The notes under the pieces: generated by a model
Databases searched by the model: none
The model's input: the letters and a program-made list of their open reading frames with translations, nothing else
Told to the model about the DNA's origin: nothing
Assembly (NCBI RefSeq): GCF_001583495.1
Contig: NZ_LQAQ01000063.1
Coordinates: forward strand, 1 to 64,000
Direction: 5' to 3'
DNA length: 64,000 nt
Origin: Flammeovirga sp. SJP92
GTDB lineage: Bacteria > Bacteroidota > Bacteroidia > Cytophagales > Flammeovirgaceae
Shown: piece after piece, positions 10,201 to 18,461 of the stretch
Numbering within the stretch: the first letter of the stretch is position 1
How the letters are laid out: every line of letters starts with the position of its first letter
Program-made: the position numbers and the translations under genes

Positions 10201-13200
10201 TCTACTCCTTGAACTGATGGATTCGCTTCTGTCATCGCACCGAAGATTTCAACACGCTTGATAGAGTCAATTCCTAAATCAGCTTCCATGTCCATACCCA
10301 TTTCTAACATCTCTGCTGGGTAACCTGTCTTCTCAGCGATTACTTCTAAAAGTGATGCTTCGATTTCTGCATTAGTTACGCCACCTTGTGCTGCTGGAAC
10401 TGGTGTTTCTACTACTGGCGCTGCTGCTACTGGAGCCGCCGCTGGTGCAGGAGCTGCTGCCGGTGCTGATGTTGCACCTGCTTTTCCTGAAATGTATTCA
10501 GCGATTTGAGCTAATGTTCTTAACTCTGCTAATTCTTGTGGATCTACTCCTTGAACTGATGGATTAGCCTCTGTCATCGCACCGAAGATCTCAACACGCT
10601 TGATAGAGTCAATTCCTAAGTCAGCTTCCATATCCATACCCATTTCTAACATCTCTGCTGGGTAACCTGTTTTCTCTGCAATTACTTCTAAAAGTGATGC
10701 CTCGATTTCTGCGTTGGTTACGCCACCTTGTGCTGCTGGAGCTGCTGCTACTGGAGCTGCCGCTGGTGCAGGAGCTGCTGCCGGTGCTGAAGTGGCACCT
10801 GCTTTTCCTGAAATGTATTCAGCAATTTGAGCTAATGTTCTTAACTCTGCTAATTCTTGTGGATCTACTCCTTGAACTGATGGATTAGCCTCTGTCATCG
10901 CACCGAAGATCTCAACACGCTTGATAGAGTCAATTCCTAAATCAGCTTCCATATCCATACCCATTTCTAACATCTCAGAAGGGTAACCAGTTTTCTCAGC
11001 GATTACTGCTAATAAAGATGCTTCGATTTCTGCATTTGATACACCTCCTTGAGCAGACGTTGCAGGCAACGTATCTACTGCAGGTGCAGGAGTTTCAGCA
11101 ACTGGGGCTGGAGTTGGCACTTCAGCTGGAGCTTGTAACTGCTGAGGAGCAGGAGCTGCATTTGAAGCTAATTGGTTATTTGTTTGCATATTGAACAACG
11201 ACGACAACATTTGTTCGATGCGTGTTTGTTGCTCAGTTAGACGCTGGATATCTGCTTGGATTTGATCCAATACTGCCTTCTCTGCCATGGAAGCTGAATT
11301 TTGTTTCTGACGAATTTTTTCTTCAATAATTTGAGACATGTCTGTTGTCTCAGCAATCACCGTTTCGATTTCTTCTACTAACGGTGCTTTTTGCGAAAGC
11401 ACTTTTCCTCCCTTCGCTAATGTGTCTTGGTATCTCTTCTTGAAACCGTCTGTCAAATAGTTTGTACCAGAAATCTGTACATTCATTTTCGACTTCGCAC
11501 CACCTGCTTGAACTGGTCTTGCGTACGGATCAAAGTTTTGGATTTGGATACCCATTACAGCTAATTGGATAGCTGCTTCTCTCAACTGAACGTCTGAGTT
11601 TTTCTTAGGATTAGGGTTCAATGCAATCACTTGGTGATCTTGACCTGCTAAGATTTCAGAAGTTAAGTTGGATAGAATATTTTTCGGTCCAAATTCAACG
11701 AACACTCTTGCACCTTCTTGGTACATTTTCTCGATTTGCTCTTTGAATTTAACTGGACTTAAAATGTGTCTCTTTAAAGTTTCTTTGATGAACTGAGGTT
11801 GTGCCGGGTAAGCAGTACCTAATGTGTTCGAATACAATTTACCTTGAGGGGCAGCAATGTTTGTATTGTCTAATACTGCTGCGAAAGGTTTAGAAGCATG
11901 ACCAACATAAGGTGTATGGAATGCGGCAGAAACTGGTAGGATAGTCGCTAATAAGCCTCCTGCTTTTAATTCCGTTTTAAGCGCCTCCAATTCATTCTTC
12001 GCACCACCTAAGATCGTTTGCGTACCTGAGTTGATGTTGGCTACCTGTACATTTTGGTATTTACCGATGTAAGGTTGAACCGCTACAACATCTGCCTTAA
12101 CAGCCATCATAGTACCTGCATCTACACCTGCTTGTGCTGACATTGCTTGTCCTCTTTCTTTCGAAAGTTTGATGAACGTTGCTAAGTCAATTGCACCTGA
12201 AGCATATAAAGCTGAAAGCTCACCATAAGAGTGACCTGCAAAGTAACTTGCTTTGAAGCCTGCGTTTTGTAAAATGTGATACATACTTACCGATAATGCA
12301 CCAATTGCTGGCTGAGCATTTTCAGTTTGCGTAAGTACCGCTTGTTGTTGTTTACGCTCCTCATCACTGAATACAGGAATCGGATATACAGTCTCAGTTA
12401 AAGGTTTTTTGTTGCTTGCTTCAAATTCACCGTTCACTTTCGCGAATACTTCACGAACTTGAGGGAATGACCAAGCGATTTCGTTACCCATGTTTGTGTA
12501 TTGAGAACCTTGTCCTGCGAATAAAGCAGCAACATTGTCCTTACCGTTATAAGCGGCACTTCTATACCAAACATTTAAGATTGGGTTTTTCCACTCTGTT
12601 GCGTTTGCATCTTTCGATAATGCGGCAACAAAAGCTTGAAGTTTTTTCGTAGCCTCCTCGATTGATGAAGCAACGAAACCAACTCTTGGTTGATTTACAG
12701 GAACGTTTTCTGCGAATGCTGTAGCGGATACTTCTTTGTAGTATGCTTTTGCATCTGCACCTGATAAACCGTCAATATGTTTTTGAGCCAACGCCACTAG
12801 CGCAGATGATGATACTTCAGAAAGCAACCATTGTCTGTGGATATTGTGAACTCTATTTTTCTCGATTGATTGTCCTTTGTACTCCTCCATAGAGAAGTGA
12901 AGGTTGACACCACCAAAACCGAAAGCTGATACACCTGCTCTCAATGGAGTTTGAGCATCCTTTTGGAACCAAGGTCTAGTCTCAGAGTTGATATAGAATG
13001 CCTTCTTCTCAATCTCTAATTTCGGGTTCGGCTTTGTGATATTGATTGTACCTGGAAGGATTTTGTGATGCAAGGCTAAAGCTGCTTTAATCATACCCGC
13101 CGCACCTGCTGCTGCTTTTGTATGACCAATTTGAGACTTTACAGAACCTAATGCAATGTGATTTGTTTTCACACCATCGTCACCGAATACCATACCCATT

Positions 13201-14294
13201 GATACACCTTCTGATGCATCACCTGCGTTAGTACCTGTACCGTGTGCTTCAATCAAACCAACTGTTGATGGATCATAACCTGCTTCCTCGTATGCTCTTC
13301 TCATCGCTAAAGCTTGACCTGAAGGACGAGGTGCATAAACTGATTTATAACGACCATCTGAAGAACCACCAATACCGTTTACTACAGCATAGATTTTATC
13401 TCCATCACGCTCAGCATCTTCTAAACGCTTCATGACCATCATACCAACACCTTCACCGATCAACATACCGTCACCATCTTGGTCAAATGGACGGATGCTA
13501 CCGTTACGAGAGAATGCAGGAGTTTTTGAGAATGACATGTACATGAATGGTGAGTTGTCTGTATCTACACCACCTGTAATCATCATATCTGCTCTTTTTT
13601 CTACCAATTCAGCAACAGCCATTTTGATAGCTGACAATGAAGCCGCACAAGCTGCATCCACTACTGAGTTGATACCACCAAAGTCAAAACGGTTAGCGAT
13701 ACGACCAGAAATTACGTTACCCAATAAACCTGGGAATGAGTTTTCTGTCCAAGGCACAAACGCTGCTTTCATCTTCTCGATTGCCACTGCGATTTGCTCT
13801 TCCGGCATTCCCATTGACTCTAATGCTCTTCTCCAAACTGGATACTGTAAACGAGCTGTCAAAGGAATGATTAGCTTTTGACCGCCGCCAACGCCAAGAA
13901 TAACACCTGTTCTTTCTCTTAATTCTGCTTTTAACGCATCTGAACCTGGAGCATATCCTGAATCGATCAATGCATCTTTTGCTACTGCAAGACCCAATAG
14001 CTGTGAAGCATCAGTTACTTCTAAGATATTTGGTGGTAAACCAAACTCCATTGGGTTGAAATCGATTTTTGGAACGAAGCCACCTACTTTACAGTAAGTC
14101 TTGTCTTCTGCTAATGGATTAGGGTCATAGTAATCATCAATTTTCCAGCGGTCGTCAGGAACTTCCTTGATACAATCCACACCTTGGATGATATTTTCCC
14201 AGTACTTCTCTAGGTTCTCAGAGTCTGCGAATACAGAGGCCATACCAACAATGGCAATCGGCGTCTCTTTAAGCAGTTGGTTTGTGTCTGTCAT
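7239..14294 (-). CDS. pfaA: PUFA synthase subunit PfaA, KS-MAT-4xACP-KR-DH
   Basis: Multidomain loading, extension and ketoreduction subunit of a polyunsaturated fatty acid synthase, 2351 residues. Ketosynthase about 5-460 with C216 (AACAAS), H351 (EAHGTG) and H391 (IGHTKAA). Malonyl-CoA acyltransferase about 585-880 with S689 in AGHSYGE. A coiled region about 1000-1080. Four acyl carrier domains whose phosphopantetheine serines are S1123, S1230, S1344 and S1450, each in the motif LGIDSIKRVE. Ketoreductase about 1780-2060 with the LVTGGAKG nucleotide loop and DYAIANE active-site tyrosine. A C-terminal PKS-type dehydratase-like hot dog from about 2085 with H..I.G.AVLP. Linkers are Ala/Pro-rich. 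Frequent CGT arginine codons, as in fabF, suggest high expression. Family assignment is very secure; the final fatty acid (EPA, ARA or DHA) is not readable. Confidence 0.95.
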   Translation of the reverse strand: MTDTNQLLKETPIAIVGMASVFADSENLEKYWENIIQGVDCIKEVPDDRWKIDDYYDPNPLAEDKTYCKVGGFVPKIDFNPMEFGLPPNILEVTDASQLLGLAVAKDALIDSGYAPGSDALKAELRERTGVILGVGGGQKLIIPLTARLQYPVWRRALESMGMPEEQIAVAIEKMKAAFVPWTENSFPGLLGNVISGRIANRFDFGGINSVVDAACAASLSAIKMAVAELVEKRADMMITGGVDTDNSPFMYMSFSKTPAFSRNGSIRPFDQDGDGMLIGEGVGMMVMKRLEDAERDGDKIYAVVNGIGGSSDGRYKSVYAPRPSGQALAMRRAYEEAGYDPSTVGLIEAHGTGTNAGDASEGVSMGMVFGDDGVKTNHIALGSVKSQIGHTKAAAGAAGMIKAALALHHKILPGTINITKPNPKLEIEKKAFYINSETRPWFQKDAQTPLRAGVSAFGFGGVNLHFSMEEYKGQSIEKNRVHNIHRQWLLSEVSSSALVALAQKHIDGLSGADAKAYYKEVSATAFAENVPVNQPRVGFVASSIEEATKKLQAFVAALSKDANATEWKNPILNVWYRSAAYNGKDNVAALFAGQGSQYTNMGNEIAWSFPQVREVFAKVNGEFEASNKKPLTETVYPIPVFSDEERKQQQAVLTQTENAQPAIGALSVSMYHILQNAGFKASYFAGHSYGELSALYASGAIDLATFIKLSKERGQAMSAQAGVDAGTMMAVKADVVAVQPYIGKYQNVQVANINSGTQTILGGAKNELEALKTELKAGGLLATILPVSAAFHTPYVGHASKPFAAVLDNTNIAAPQGKLYSNTLGTAYPAQPQFIKETLKRHILSPVKFKEQIEKMYQEGARVFVEFGPKNILSNLTSEILAGQDHQVIALNPNPKKNSDVQLREAAIQLAVMGIQIQNFDPYARPVQAGGAKSKMNVQISGTNYLTDGFKKRYQDTLAKGGKVLSQKAPLVEEIETVIAETTDMSQIIEEKIRQKQNSASMAEKAVLDQIQADIQRLTEQQTRIEQMLSSLFNMQTNNQLASNAAPAPQQLQAPAEVPTPAPVAETPAPAVDTLPATSAQGGVSNAEIEASLLAVIAEKTGYPSEMLEMGMDMEADLGIDSIKRVEIFGAMTEANPSVQGVDPQELAELRTLAQIAEYISGKAGATSAPAAAPAPAAAPVAAAPAAQGGVTNAEIEASLLEVIAEKTGYPAEMLEMGMDMEADLGIDSIKRVEIFGAMTEANPSVQGVDPQELAELRTLAQIAEYISGKAGATSAPAAAPAPAAAPVAAAPVVETPVPAAQGGVTNAEIEASLLEVIAEKTGYPAEMLEMGMDMEADLGIDSIKRVEIFGAMTEANPSVQGVDPQELAELRTLAQIAEYISGKAGATSAPATAPAPAAAPVAAAPAQGGVTNAEIETSLLEVIAEKTGYPAEMLEMGMDMEADLGIDSIKRVEIFGAMTEANPSVQGVDPQELAELRTLAQIAEYISSKAGASTPSVEANTNSSIAEKKKSTNEVEETTVAEDHTSFLSGNYDRVARYDVQLKYIPEPDQLVIEKNADAWTVITNDGSGLTVSLAQELLAEGRKVAVLTMPASLVRQSAVTLPNEVKEIALAEISDDAIKAALAQIGGVDQFINVHPHFRFPLGQWGMHFDKEKELLKAAYLLAKHLKPTLNEYASKSTRASFMTVTRLEGAFGTKNPGNVSVIGGGYFGLTKSLNLEWTNVFCRGVDLSSQLKAEVAAKKIVAELNDADVSTTETSYNDEGKRFTLAAVEQAHTAGTMRTSGITSQNVFLVTGGAKGVTADCVRAMAKTYKSKFILVGRSALTTEEPTWAQGVAEEPILKRNAMMFLKESGEKPLPKTVNRMVGAVLSQREIQENLAYIQSVGAEAHYTAADVTDAEKLKAAVAPIVAKTGAITGIIHGAGRLADKLIENKTATDFDNVYDVKISGLLAAVAAGSIHDIQHVVLFSSVAGFYGNVGQTDYAIANEVLNRVAHLFKKNHPDVHVASINWGAWDAGMVSGELKKLFEAHGVSLVPSDEGPVAMVDQLSDAFKAQPQVILGGTLPLAKADITGDLKSYTIKRNMTEEKNPFLQHHMIQGNAVLPIVNASTWMVQTATDLYPGFNIQRVDNAKLFKGIVFDGTQAEDYTIKVTETSKSEKTVTLTVNVSSDNGGKLPLNHYQTQITLTSEPVEAPVLALPNSANTPAVADASSVYTDGTLFHGADFNGIKTILEMDEKNMIFLCEHEGVTEERQGQVPVKKVNPYLMDIMYQGAVVWVRRFHGAASLPLSTDYVEIFDALPFGKPFYVKIEVKKADDFSMVSDITAYDAETGKVYMKSYGAAMTISRELTWS
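9825..11055 (-). repeat. four tandem acyl carrier protein coding repeats in pfaA
   Basis: Four near-identical units of about 106-114 codons, each an ACP core (DLGIDSIKRV motif) plus an Ala/Pro linker. The cores differ at only a few residues (for example EASLLAVIAE in the first, EASLLEVIAE in the middle two and ETSLLEVIAE in the last), while third codon positions vary. That pattern fits tandem duplication with ongoing homogenisation. The two ends of the array are the most divergent. Multiple tandem ACPs are usual in PfaA proteins, and their number is known to influence yield. Confidence 0.95.
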
Positions 14295-14805
14295 ATCTTT
14301 TATTCTTGAAATAGTACAATTACCACACAGTACTATCTTAGTTTAATTCTTTGTTCACCTAAAAAATGAATCTGTTACTTGAATGATGAAAGTTTGTCCA
14401 AGCTCGCTTTTGCTCATTTTTCAGCCCGTATAACAATTCAGATCCCGAAATTGTGACAACTTTTCTAAAAAAAATAAACATTTGATTTTATTAAATAATG
14501 ACTACCTATTCATTCATCTATCAAAAAAGTACAAAACAACAAACTCAAACACAGCATTACAGAAGTGACTATTCATTCATAGCAAAAATTTAGTTTATTT
14601 ATATAAGTCTAAAAAAATGTTATTTTTTATTACACCTTTATTTTTGAGTGTTTTTAGAGGGATAAACAGATAATTATACAAGGGTATAAAGTCATTTCCA
14701 ATACCAATTTTATCAAAAATGCCACACACATAATCTGCTTTAAAATAATTCTTATAACATTACTCAAACTTCATTTCTTTATTTATTTCTATCTCAAAAA
14801 GAAGC
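14295..14805. other. long AT-rich leader region upstream of pfaA
   Basis: No gene of convincing length is present on either strand. The stretch must hold the pfaA promoter. I found no clean TTTG/TAnnTTTG promoter reading toward pfaA. Two similar short motifs occur 67 bases apart: TGACTAcctATTCATTCAT (14499-14517) and TGACTATTCATTCAT (14566-14580). They could be binding sites, but this is weak. Confidence 0.4.
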
Positions 14806-14836
14806 AAAAAAAAGAGGCTTATTTTAAACAGCCTCT
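14806..14836 (-). terminator. second minus-strand terminator between the TerD genes and pfaA
   Basis: AGAGGCT (14813-14819) and AGCCTCT (14830-14836) form a perfect 7-bp stem with a 10-base loop. On the minus strand it is followed by an 8-base T-run. It lies about 155 bases beyond the terminator that directly follows the TerD gene, so it may back that one up or end a separate short transcript. Confidence 0.7.
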
Positions 14837-14983
14837 ATTCAATTAATTTCTTACAAAAAAATAATTCACTAATCATCATTATAGCTGAATTAGCACTCTA
14901 AATTTGACAAATCAGCATATTATTTCTCCCTTTTTACACTCCTTTATAAGATCTTTTGGAGAGATTTCTATTCCATTTTAAAC

Positions 14984-15014
14984 AAAAAAAAGAGACCCAC
15001 ATCTGTAAGTCTCT
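14984..15014 (-). terminator. terminator of the TerD gene pair
   Basis: AGAGAC (14991-14996) pairs with GTCTCT (15009-15014). Read on the minus strand, a T-run follows directly. It begins 23 bases after the stop of the upstream TerD-family gene. Confidence 0.75.
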
Positions 15015-15036
15015 TCCTAAAAAATGATATTATTTT

Positions 15037-15600
15037 TTATACATATTGATCTACATAACCTTGTAAACCAATTCTAGTTCCGTCGCCAGTTGCTTTAAAA
15101 GTCCAGTCTCTACCTGACTTAATCAACCTTCCAAACTCCATATCTGTAGAGTTACCAAACGTTGATCTATTAAGGTTAAACCTTAGGATCTCTTTTTTCT
15201 TGTCGACATCCACAATCCTAATATAAGCATTGTCCAACATTCCAAAATGATGATTCAACACTTCTGCATTGTGAATAGATGCAATAAAAATTAGTTCCTT
15301 AATTGAGGGATTGATTTGTGATAAATAAGCTAAGATCATTTCGTCGTCACCATCTCCTTCTCCATCTCTATTATCACCAGTATGCTCAACACTGTTGTCA
15401 GGTGACCTTAAGTTATTGTAAAAAATGAAGTATTCATCTGCAGGTAATTTTCCATTTTCACCAACCATGAAAACAGAAATATCAAGATCAAGTGAGTTTC
15501 CAGGAATGATGTCCCATCCAATTCCCAACATTACTTTGTCCAACCTAACGTTGTCCTTCATCAGGTTGACTTTGCTTCCTTTTTTTAAGTCTATACCCAT
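15037..15600 (-). CDS. TerD-family calcium-binding stress protein
   Basis: 187 residues, the usual length for TerD/TerE/CABP proteins. It shows the family hallmarks GIGWD near residue 26, the DLDISVFMVGENGK strand with acidic calcium ligands, and the GDNRDGEGDGDDE loop. No signal peptide is present, so it is cytosolic. The stop of the other TerD-family gene lies 12 bases upstream, so the two are co-transcribed. No terB, terC or other ter genes are present, so this is not a full tellurite operon. TerD proteins bind calcium and are tied to stress and phage-response complexes; the exact role here is unknown. Confidence 0.88.
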   Translation of the reverse strand: MGIDLKKGSKVNLMKDNVRLDKVMLGIGWDIIPGNSLDLDISVFMVGENGKLPADEYFIFYNNLRSPDNSVEHTGDNRDGEGDGDDEMILAYLSQINPSIKELIFIASIHNAEVLNHHFGMLDNAYIRIVDVDKKKEILRFNLNRSTFGNSTDMEFGRLIKSGRDWTFKATGDGTRIGLQGYVDQYV

Positions 15601-15612
15601 AACATTTCTACT

Positions 15613-16236
15613 CTAGTAATTTTCTTTTATATATGAAATTGTTTCCGAAATATCCTTTGCAGCAATCGGCGTTCCAATTACTTCAAACTCCCAACAGCCA
15701 TTTTTCAGTACCAGACGCCCCATAAGCATAGATACATAATCAGCGTATTCTTCAGAAGCGGATAAATTAAAATTGGCAAGGCATTCATTCTGAGAATAAA
15801 TATTGACCTCTGAAAAAGGAATTTGTGAGAAATTCTGTTGAGAATAGGAATTGAGATACAAGTAAATTTGTTTTACTTTTTTGTCGATATTTTTGAGATC
15901 AACCCAAATAATTTCATTGTCCAGACCGTCATTTCCATTAAGGTCTCCCTCCAGATCATCACCATAATGTTTGATGGCACTATCAGGAGAAGTTAGCTTA
16001 TTGTAAAAAACAGTGTATACATGTTCCATATTATTATCAAAGGCAGAAAGACTTGCATCTAAATCAACATTTGATGTTACAGGAATCATATTAAAAAAAA
16101 CTTTCTTTTGGATGGCGCCCCAATTGACACCTACACGTACAAAATCCAGGGAATTACCATTATCCTTGGTTAAAGAGATAGTACTGCCTTTTGTAAGAGT
16201 GATTTTTGATTTTTTTTGGAGTTCGATATTACTCAT
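15613..16236 (-). CDS. divergent TerD-family protein
   Basis: 207 residues, a more diverged TerD relative. Conserved parts include VGVNWG, the NVDLDASLSAFD acidic strand, FYNKLTSPDSAIKHYGDD, and the acidic loop GDLNGNDGLDNEIIWVDL. The N-terminus KSKITLTKGSTISLTK matches the TerD entry strands. It is the first gene of a two-gene minus-strand unit, divergent from the cryptochrome-like gene across 239 bases. Loss of several acidic loop residues relative to its partner suggests weaker or different calcium binding. It could pair with the downstream TerD protein as a hetero-oligomer; that is inference. Confidence 0.82.
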   Translation of the reverse strand: MSNIELQKKSKITLTKGSTISLTKDNGNSLDFVRVGVNWGAIQKKVFFNMIPVTSNVDLDASLSAFDNNMEHVYTVFYNKLTSPDSAIKHYGDDLEGDLNGNDGLDNEIIWVDLKNIDKKVKQIYLYLNSYSQQNFSQIPFSEVNIYSQNECLANFNLSASEEYADYVSMLMGRLVLKNGCWEFEVIGTPIAAKDISETISYIKENY

Positions 16237-16475
16237 ATTTATTAATAGTCGTTGTAAAGTATACTATGATGTTGTCGTTTATTTAAAAAGTAGTTATAAA
16301 TATTGTTTAACGAATATACTTATCATAGGTTGTCTAAATCGCCTCGCTAATTATCTTTTTTCAAACAATTTCGATGCTCATCTATTTACTATAAACATTA
16401 GAATTAGATCAAAAATGTCACAATTTATCTTCTCTTCTGATGTTTGAAGTCACCTTAACCGATTTTAAATAGAAT

Positions 16476-17591
16476 ATGTTAACCACTTTTGAATTCCCAA
16501 CCACTTACCAAGAAATCAAAGAAATTGTAAGGCAGTACTCACCGGAAAACTATGCTCGATCGAGAAATTACATTGATGGTGAAGTTTCTTACTTGTCTCC
16601 TTATATTTCTAGAGGCGTCATTTCTACAAAATATGTTGTTTCACAACTTGTCAAAAATGGTCATAGTTTAAGGAAAAATGAGAAGTTCATTCAAGAGTTA
16701 GCTTGGAGGGATTATTGGCAGCAAATATGGATTGAAAAAGATATTGATCAAGATTTAAAGCATGAACAGCCAAAAGTTGAACATCGTGGTATCCCTTCCT
16801 CAATTTATAATGAAAACACTGGAATTAACATTCTCAATGATCATCTTATTGAACTAAGAAAGCAAGGTTACCTCCATAATCATATGAGAATGTACATTGC
16901 CATGCTAACTTGTAATGTCGGTAAATCACATTGGAAACTCCCTGCCCAATGGATGTATTACCACTTACTTGACCATGACTGGGCTAGTAACGCATTAAGC
17001 TGGCAGTGGGTGGCAGGTGCAAACAGTAATAAAAAGTATTTTGCGAATCAAACCAATATCAATAAATACACCCACACTTTTCAGAAAGGTACTTATTTAG
17101 ATAAGTCGTATGAAGAATTGGAACAAATGGAAAGACCCACAGTTCTGCAAGATGTCATTGAACCAGACTTCAAAACGAATCTTCCTGAAAGTTCAACAGT
17201 TGCTATTGATCCAAGCCTTCCGACATTCATTTATAATTCTTATAACCTTGACCCTCTTTGGAACAAGGAAATAGAAGGCAATAGAATACTACTACTAGAA
17301 CCTTCACATTTTGATCAATACCCCATCAGTGACCCCGTTCTTGAATTTATCATAGAGTTATCAAAAAATATAGATGGAATTCAGATTTTTTCAGGCGAGT
17401 TTCATGAATTAAAAAAACAATTAAACGGTTCAAGTACTTATTATAAGGAACACCCCACAGTTAGACATTATAAGGGAATTGAAGAGGAAAGGGATTGGAT
17501 CTCTAATGTGAAAGGGTATTACCCTTCTTTCTTTAAATTCTGGAAATATGTGAAAAAGGAAATTTTTAATAACCCTAACGATGAAGCTTAA
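16476..17591 (+). CDS. cryptochrome/photolyase-like FAD-binding protein with the FAD domain first
   Basis: 371 residues. From about residue 25 to 215 it carries the helical FAD-binding domain of photolyases and cryptochromes: ARSRNYIDG, SYLSPYISRGVIS, ELAWRDYWQQIW, LHNHMRMYIAM, then DHDWASNALSWQWVAGANSNKKYFANQTNINKYT. The N-terminal Rossmann antenna domain that normally precedes it is absent. After a linker, residues about 250-371 (starting GNRILLLEPSHF) look like an alpha/beta unit similar in style to that missing domain, which would make a permuted arrangement. The gene overlaps a flavin reductase by 11 bases, consistent with a flavin-dependent light or redox role. DNA repair activity cannot be assumed. 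Confidence 0.85.
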   Translation: MLTTFEFPTTYQEIKEIVRQYSPENYARSRNYIDGEVSYLSPYISRGVISTKYVVSQLVKNGHSLRKNEKFIQELAWRDYWQQIWIEKDIDQDLKHEQPKVEHRGIPSSIYNENTGINILNDHLIELRKQGYLHNHMRMYIAMLTCNVGKSHWKLPAQWMYYHLLDHDWASNALSWQWVAGANSNKKYFANQTNINKYTHTFQKGTYLDKSYEELEQMERPTVLQDVIEPDFKTNLPESSTVAIDPSLPTFIYNSYNLDPLWNKEIEGNRILLLEPSHFDQYPISDPVLEFIIELSKNIDGIQIFSGEFHELKKQLNGSSTYYKEHPTVRHYKGIEEERDWISNVKGYYPSFFKFWKYVKKEIFNNPNDEA

Positions 17592-18219
17592 TAAAAAAGA
17601 AATTGACACACTCGAATTTAAATTCAAGATCAATCTTATCAACTCCATTACCGGCATCAAACCTGCCAACTTAATTGGTTCTGTTGATACAAATGGTCAT
17701 GAAAACTTAGCTATTTTCAGTTCTGTATTCCACCTTGGCAGCAATCCTCCATTGGTTGCATTTGTGACAAGGCCATCGCAAGATGTGCCCCGACATACGT
17801 TGCAGAATATTCTGGAAACAGGTTCCTACACCATCAATCATGTGGTTAGTGATAAAATAGTAAATGCTCATCTCACCTCTGCAAAATTCGATAAAGAAGT
17901 TTCTGAATTTGAAACCTGCAACCTTACACCAGAATATCATACTGACATAATAGTTCCTTTTGTAAAAGAAAGTAAGATTCAGTTTGGAATGACTTTAGAA
18001 GATATTATGGATGTGAAGGCGAATAAAACTAAGATTGTCATAGGAAGGGTAAATTTCATTAATATTAAAGATGACAGTATTTTTGATGAGCAAGGAAATA
18101 TTAACCTCGCACAAGCACAAAGTGCAGGTATTTCGGGGCTTCACTCTTACTATGCTTTCCAGAATCTGGCCACTCTGCCTATTGCACAAGCGGATAACAT
18201 TGTAATACATCAAAAATAA
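17581..18219 (+). CDS. flavin reductase-like FMN-binding protein
   Basis: 212 residues with the split-barrel flavin reductase fold. Visible family features are [14 protein letters not shown] near the N-terminus, [26 protein letters not shown] (the FMN-contact strand pair, residues about 40-65), and a TGSYTINHV motif. It overlaps the end of the cryptochrome-like gene by 11 bases, and its own stop shares bases with the start of the DUF2256 gene (TAATG), so the three are translationally coupled. It probably binds FMN or FAD and may reduce the flavin for its neighbour. The electron donor is unknown. Confidence 0.85.
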   Translation: MKLNKKEIDTLEFKFKINLINSITGIKPANLIGSVDTNGHENLAIFSSVFHLGSNPPLVAFVTRPSQDVPRHTLQNILETGSYTINHVVSDKIVNAHLTSAKFDKEVSEFETCNLTPEYHTDIIVPFVKESKIQFGMTLEDIMDVKANKTKIVIGRVNFINIKDDSIFDEQGNINLAQAQSAGISGLHSYYAFQNLATLPIAQADNIVIHQK

Positions 18220-18362
18220 TGAGAAAGAAAAGCGATTTGCCCACTAAAGTTTGTGTGGTATGTGAAAGGCCTTTTACTTGGAGAAAGAAATGGGAAAAAG
18301 TTTGGGAGGAAGTAAAATACTGCAGTGAGAAATGTAGGAAAAATAAACAATCTAAAAAATAA
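18219..18362 (+). CDS. DUF2256 zinc-ribbon small protein
   Basis: A 47-residue gene whose ATG overlaps the preceding stop codon as TAATG. The product begins [20 protein letters not shown] and continues [20 protein letters not shown]. Two Cys pairs, CVVC and CSEKC, form an evident zinc ribbon around a Trp/Lys-rich helix. This is the DUF2256 pattern, a family often seen beside bacterial cryptochromes. The stop-start overlap with the flavin reductase gives strong evidence that it is translated. Function is unknown; nucleic-acid or protein binding are reasonable guesses. Confidence 0.85.
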   Translation: MRKKSDLPTKVCVVCERPFTWRKKWEKVWEEVKYCSEKCRKNKQSKK

Positions 18363-18461
18363 GATATTGATAATAAAAGATTCATTTGCGTAATAATTAT
18401 CAATTTCTTGAATGTTTCTAAAAACTCAATTTTCAACGAACCAATTCGAATATTTTTACAT

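Noticed and set aside
9825-11055. Regular repeats that could be taken for a CRISPR or other DNA repeat array
   Set aside because: Units are over 300 bases, in frame, and encode ACP domains; there are no short palindromic repeats with unique spacers.
13432-13881. 149-codon plus-strand reading frame opposite the pfaA ketosynthase
   Set aside because: It lies wholly inside pfaA, antisense to conserved KS motifs, and its translation has no family features. It is a shadow of biased codon use.
16013-16447. 144-codon plus-strand frame overlapping the divergent TerD gene
   Set aside because: It is antisense to a TerD-family protein with clear motifs and runs into an intergenic region without any family features.
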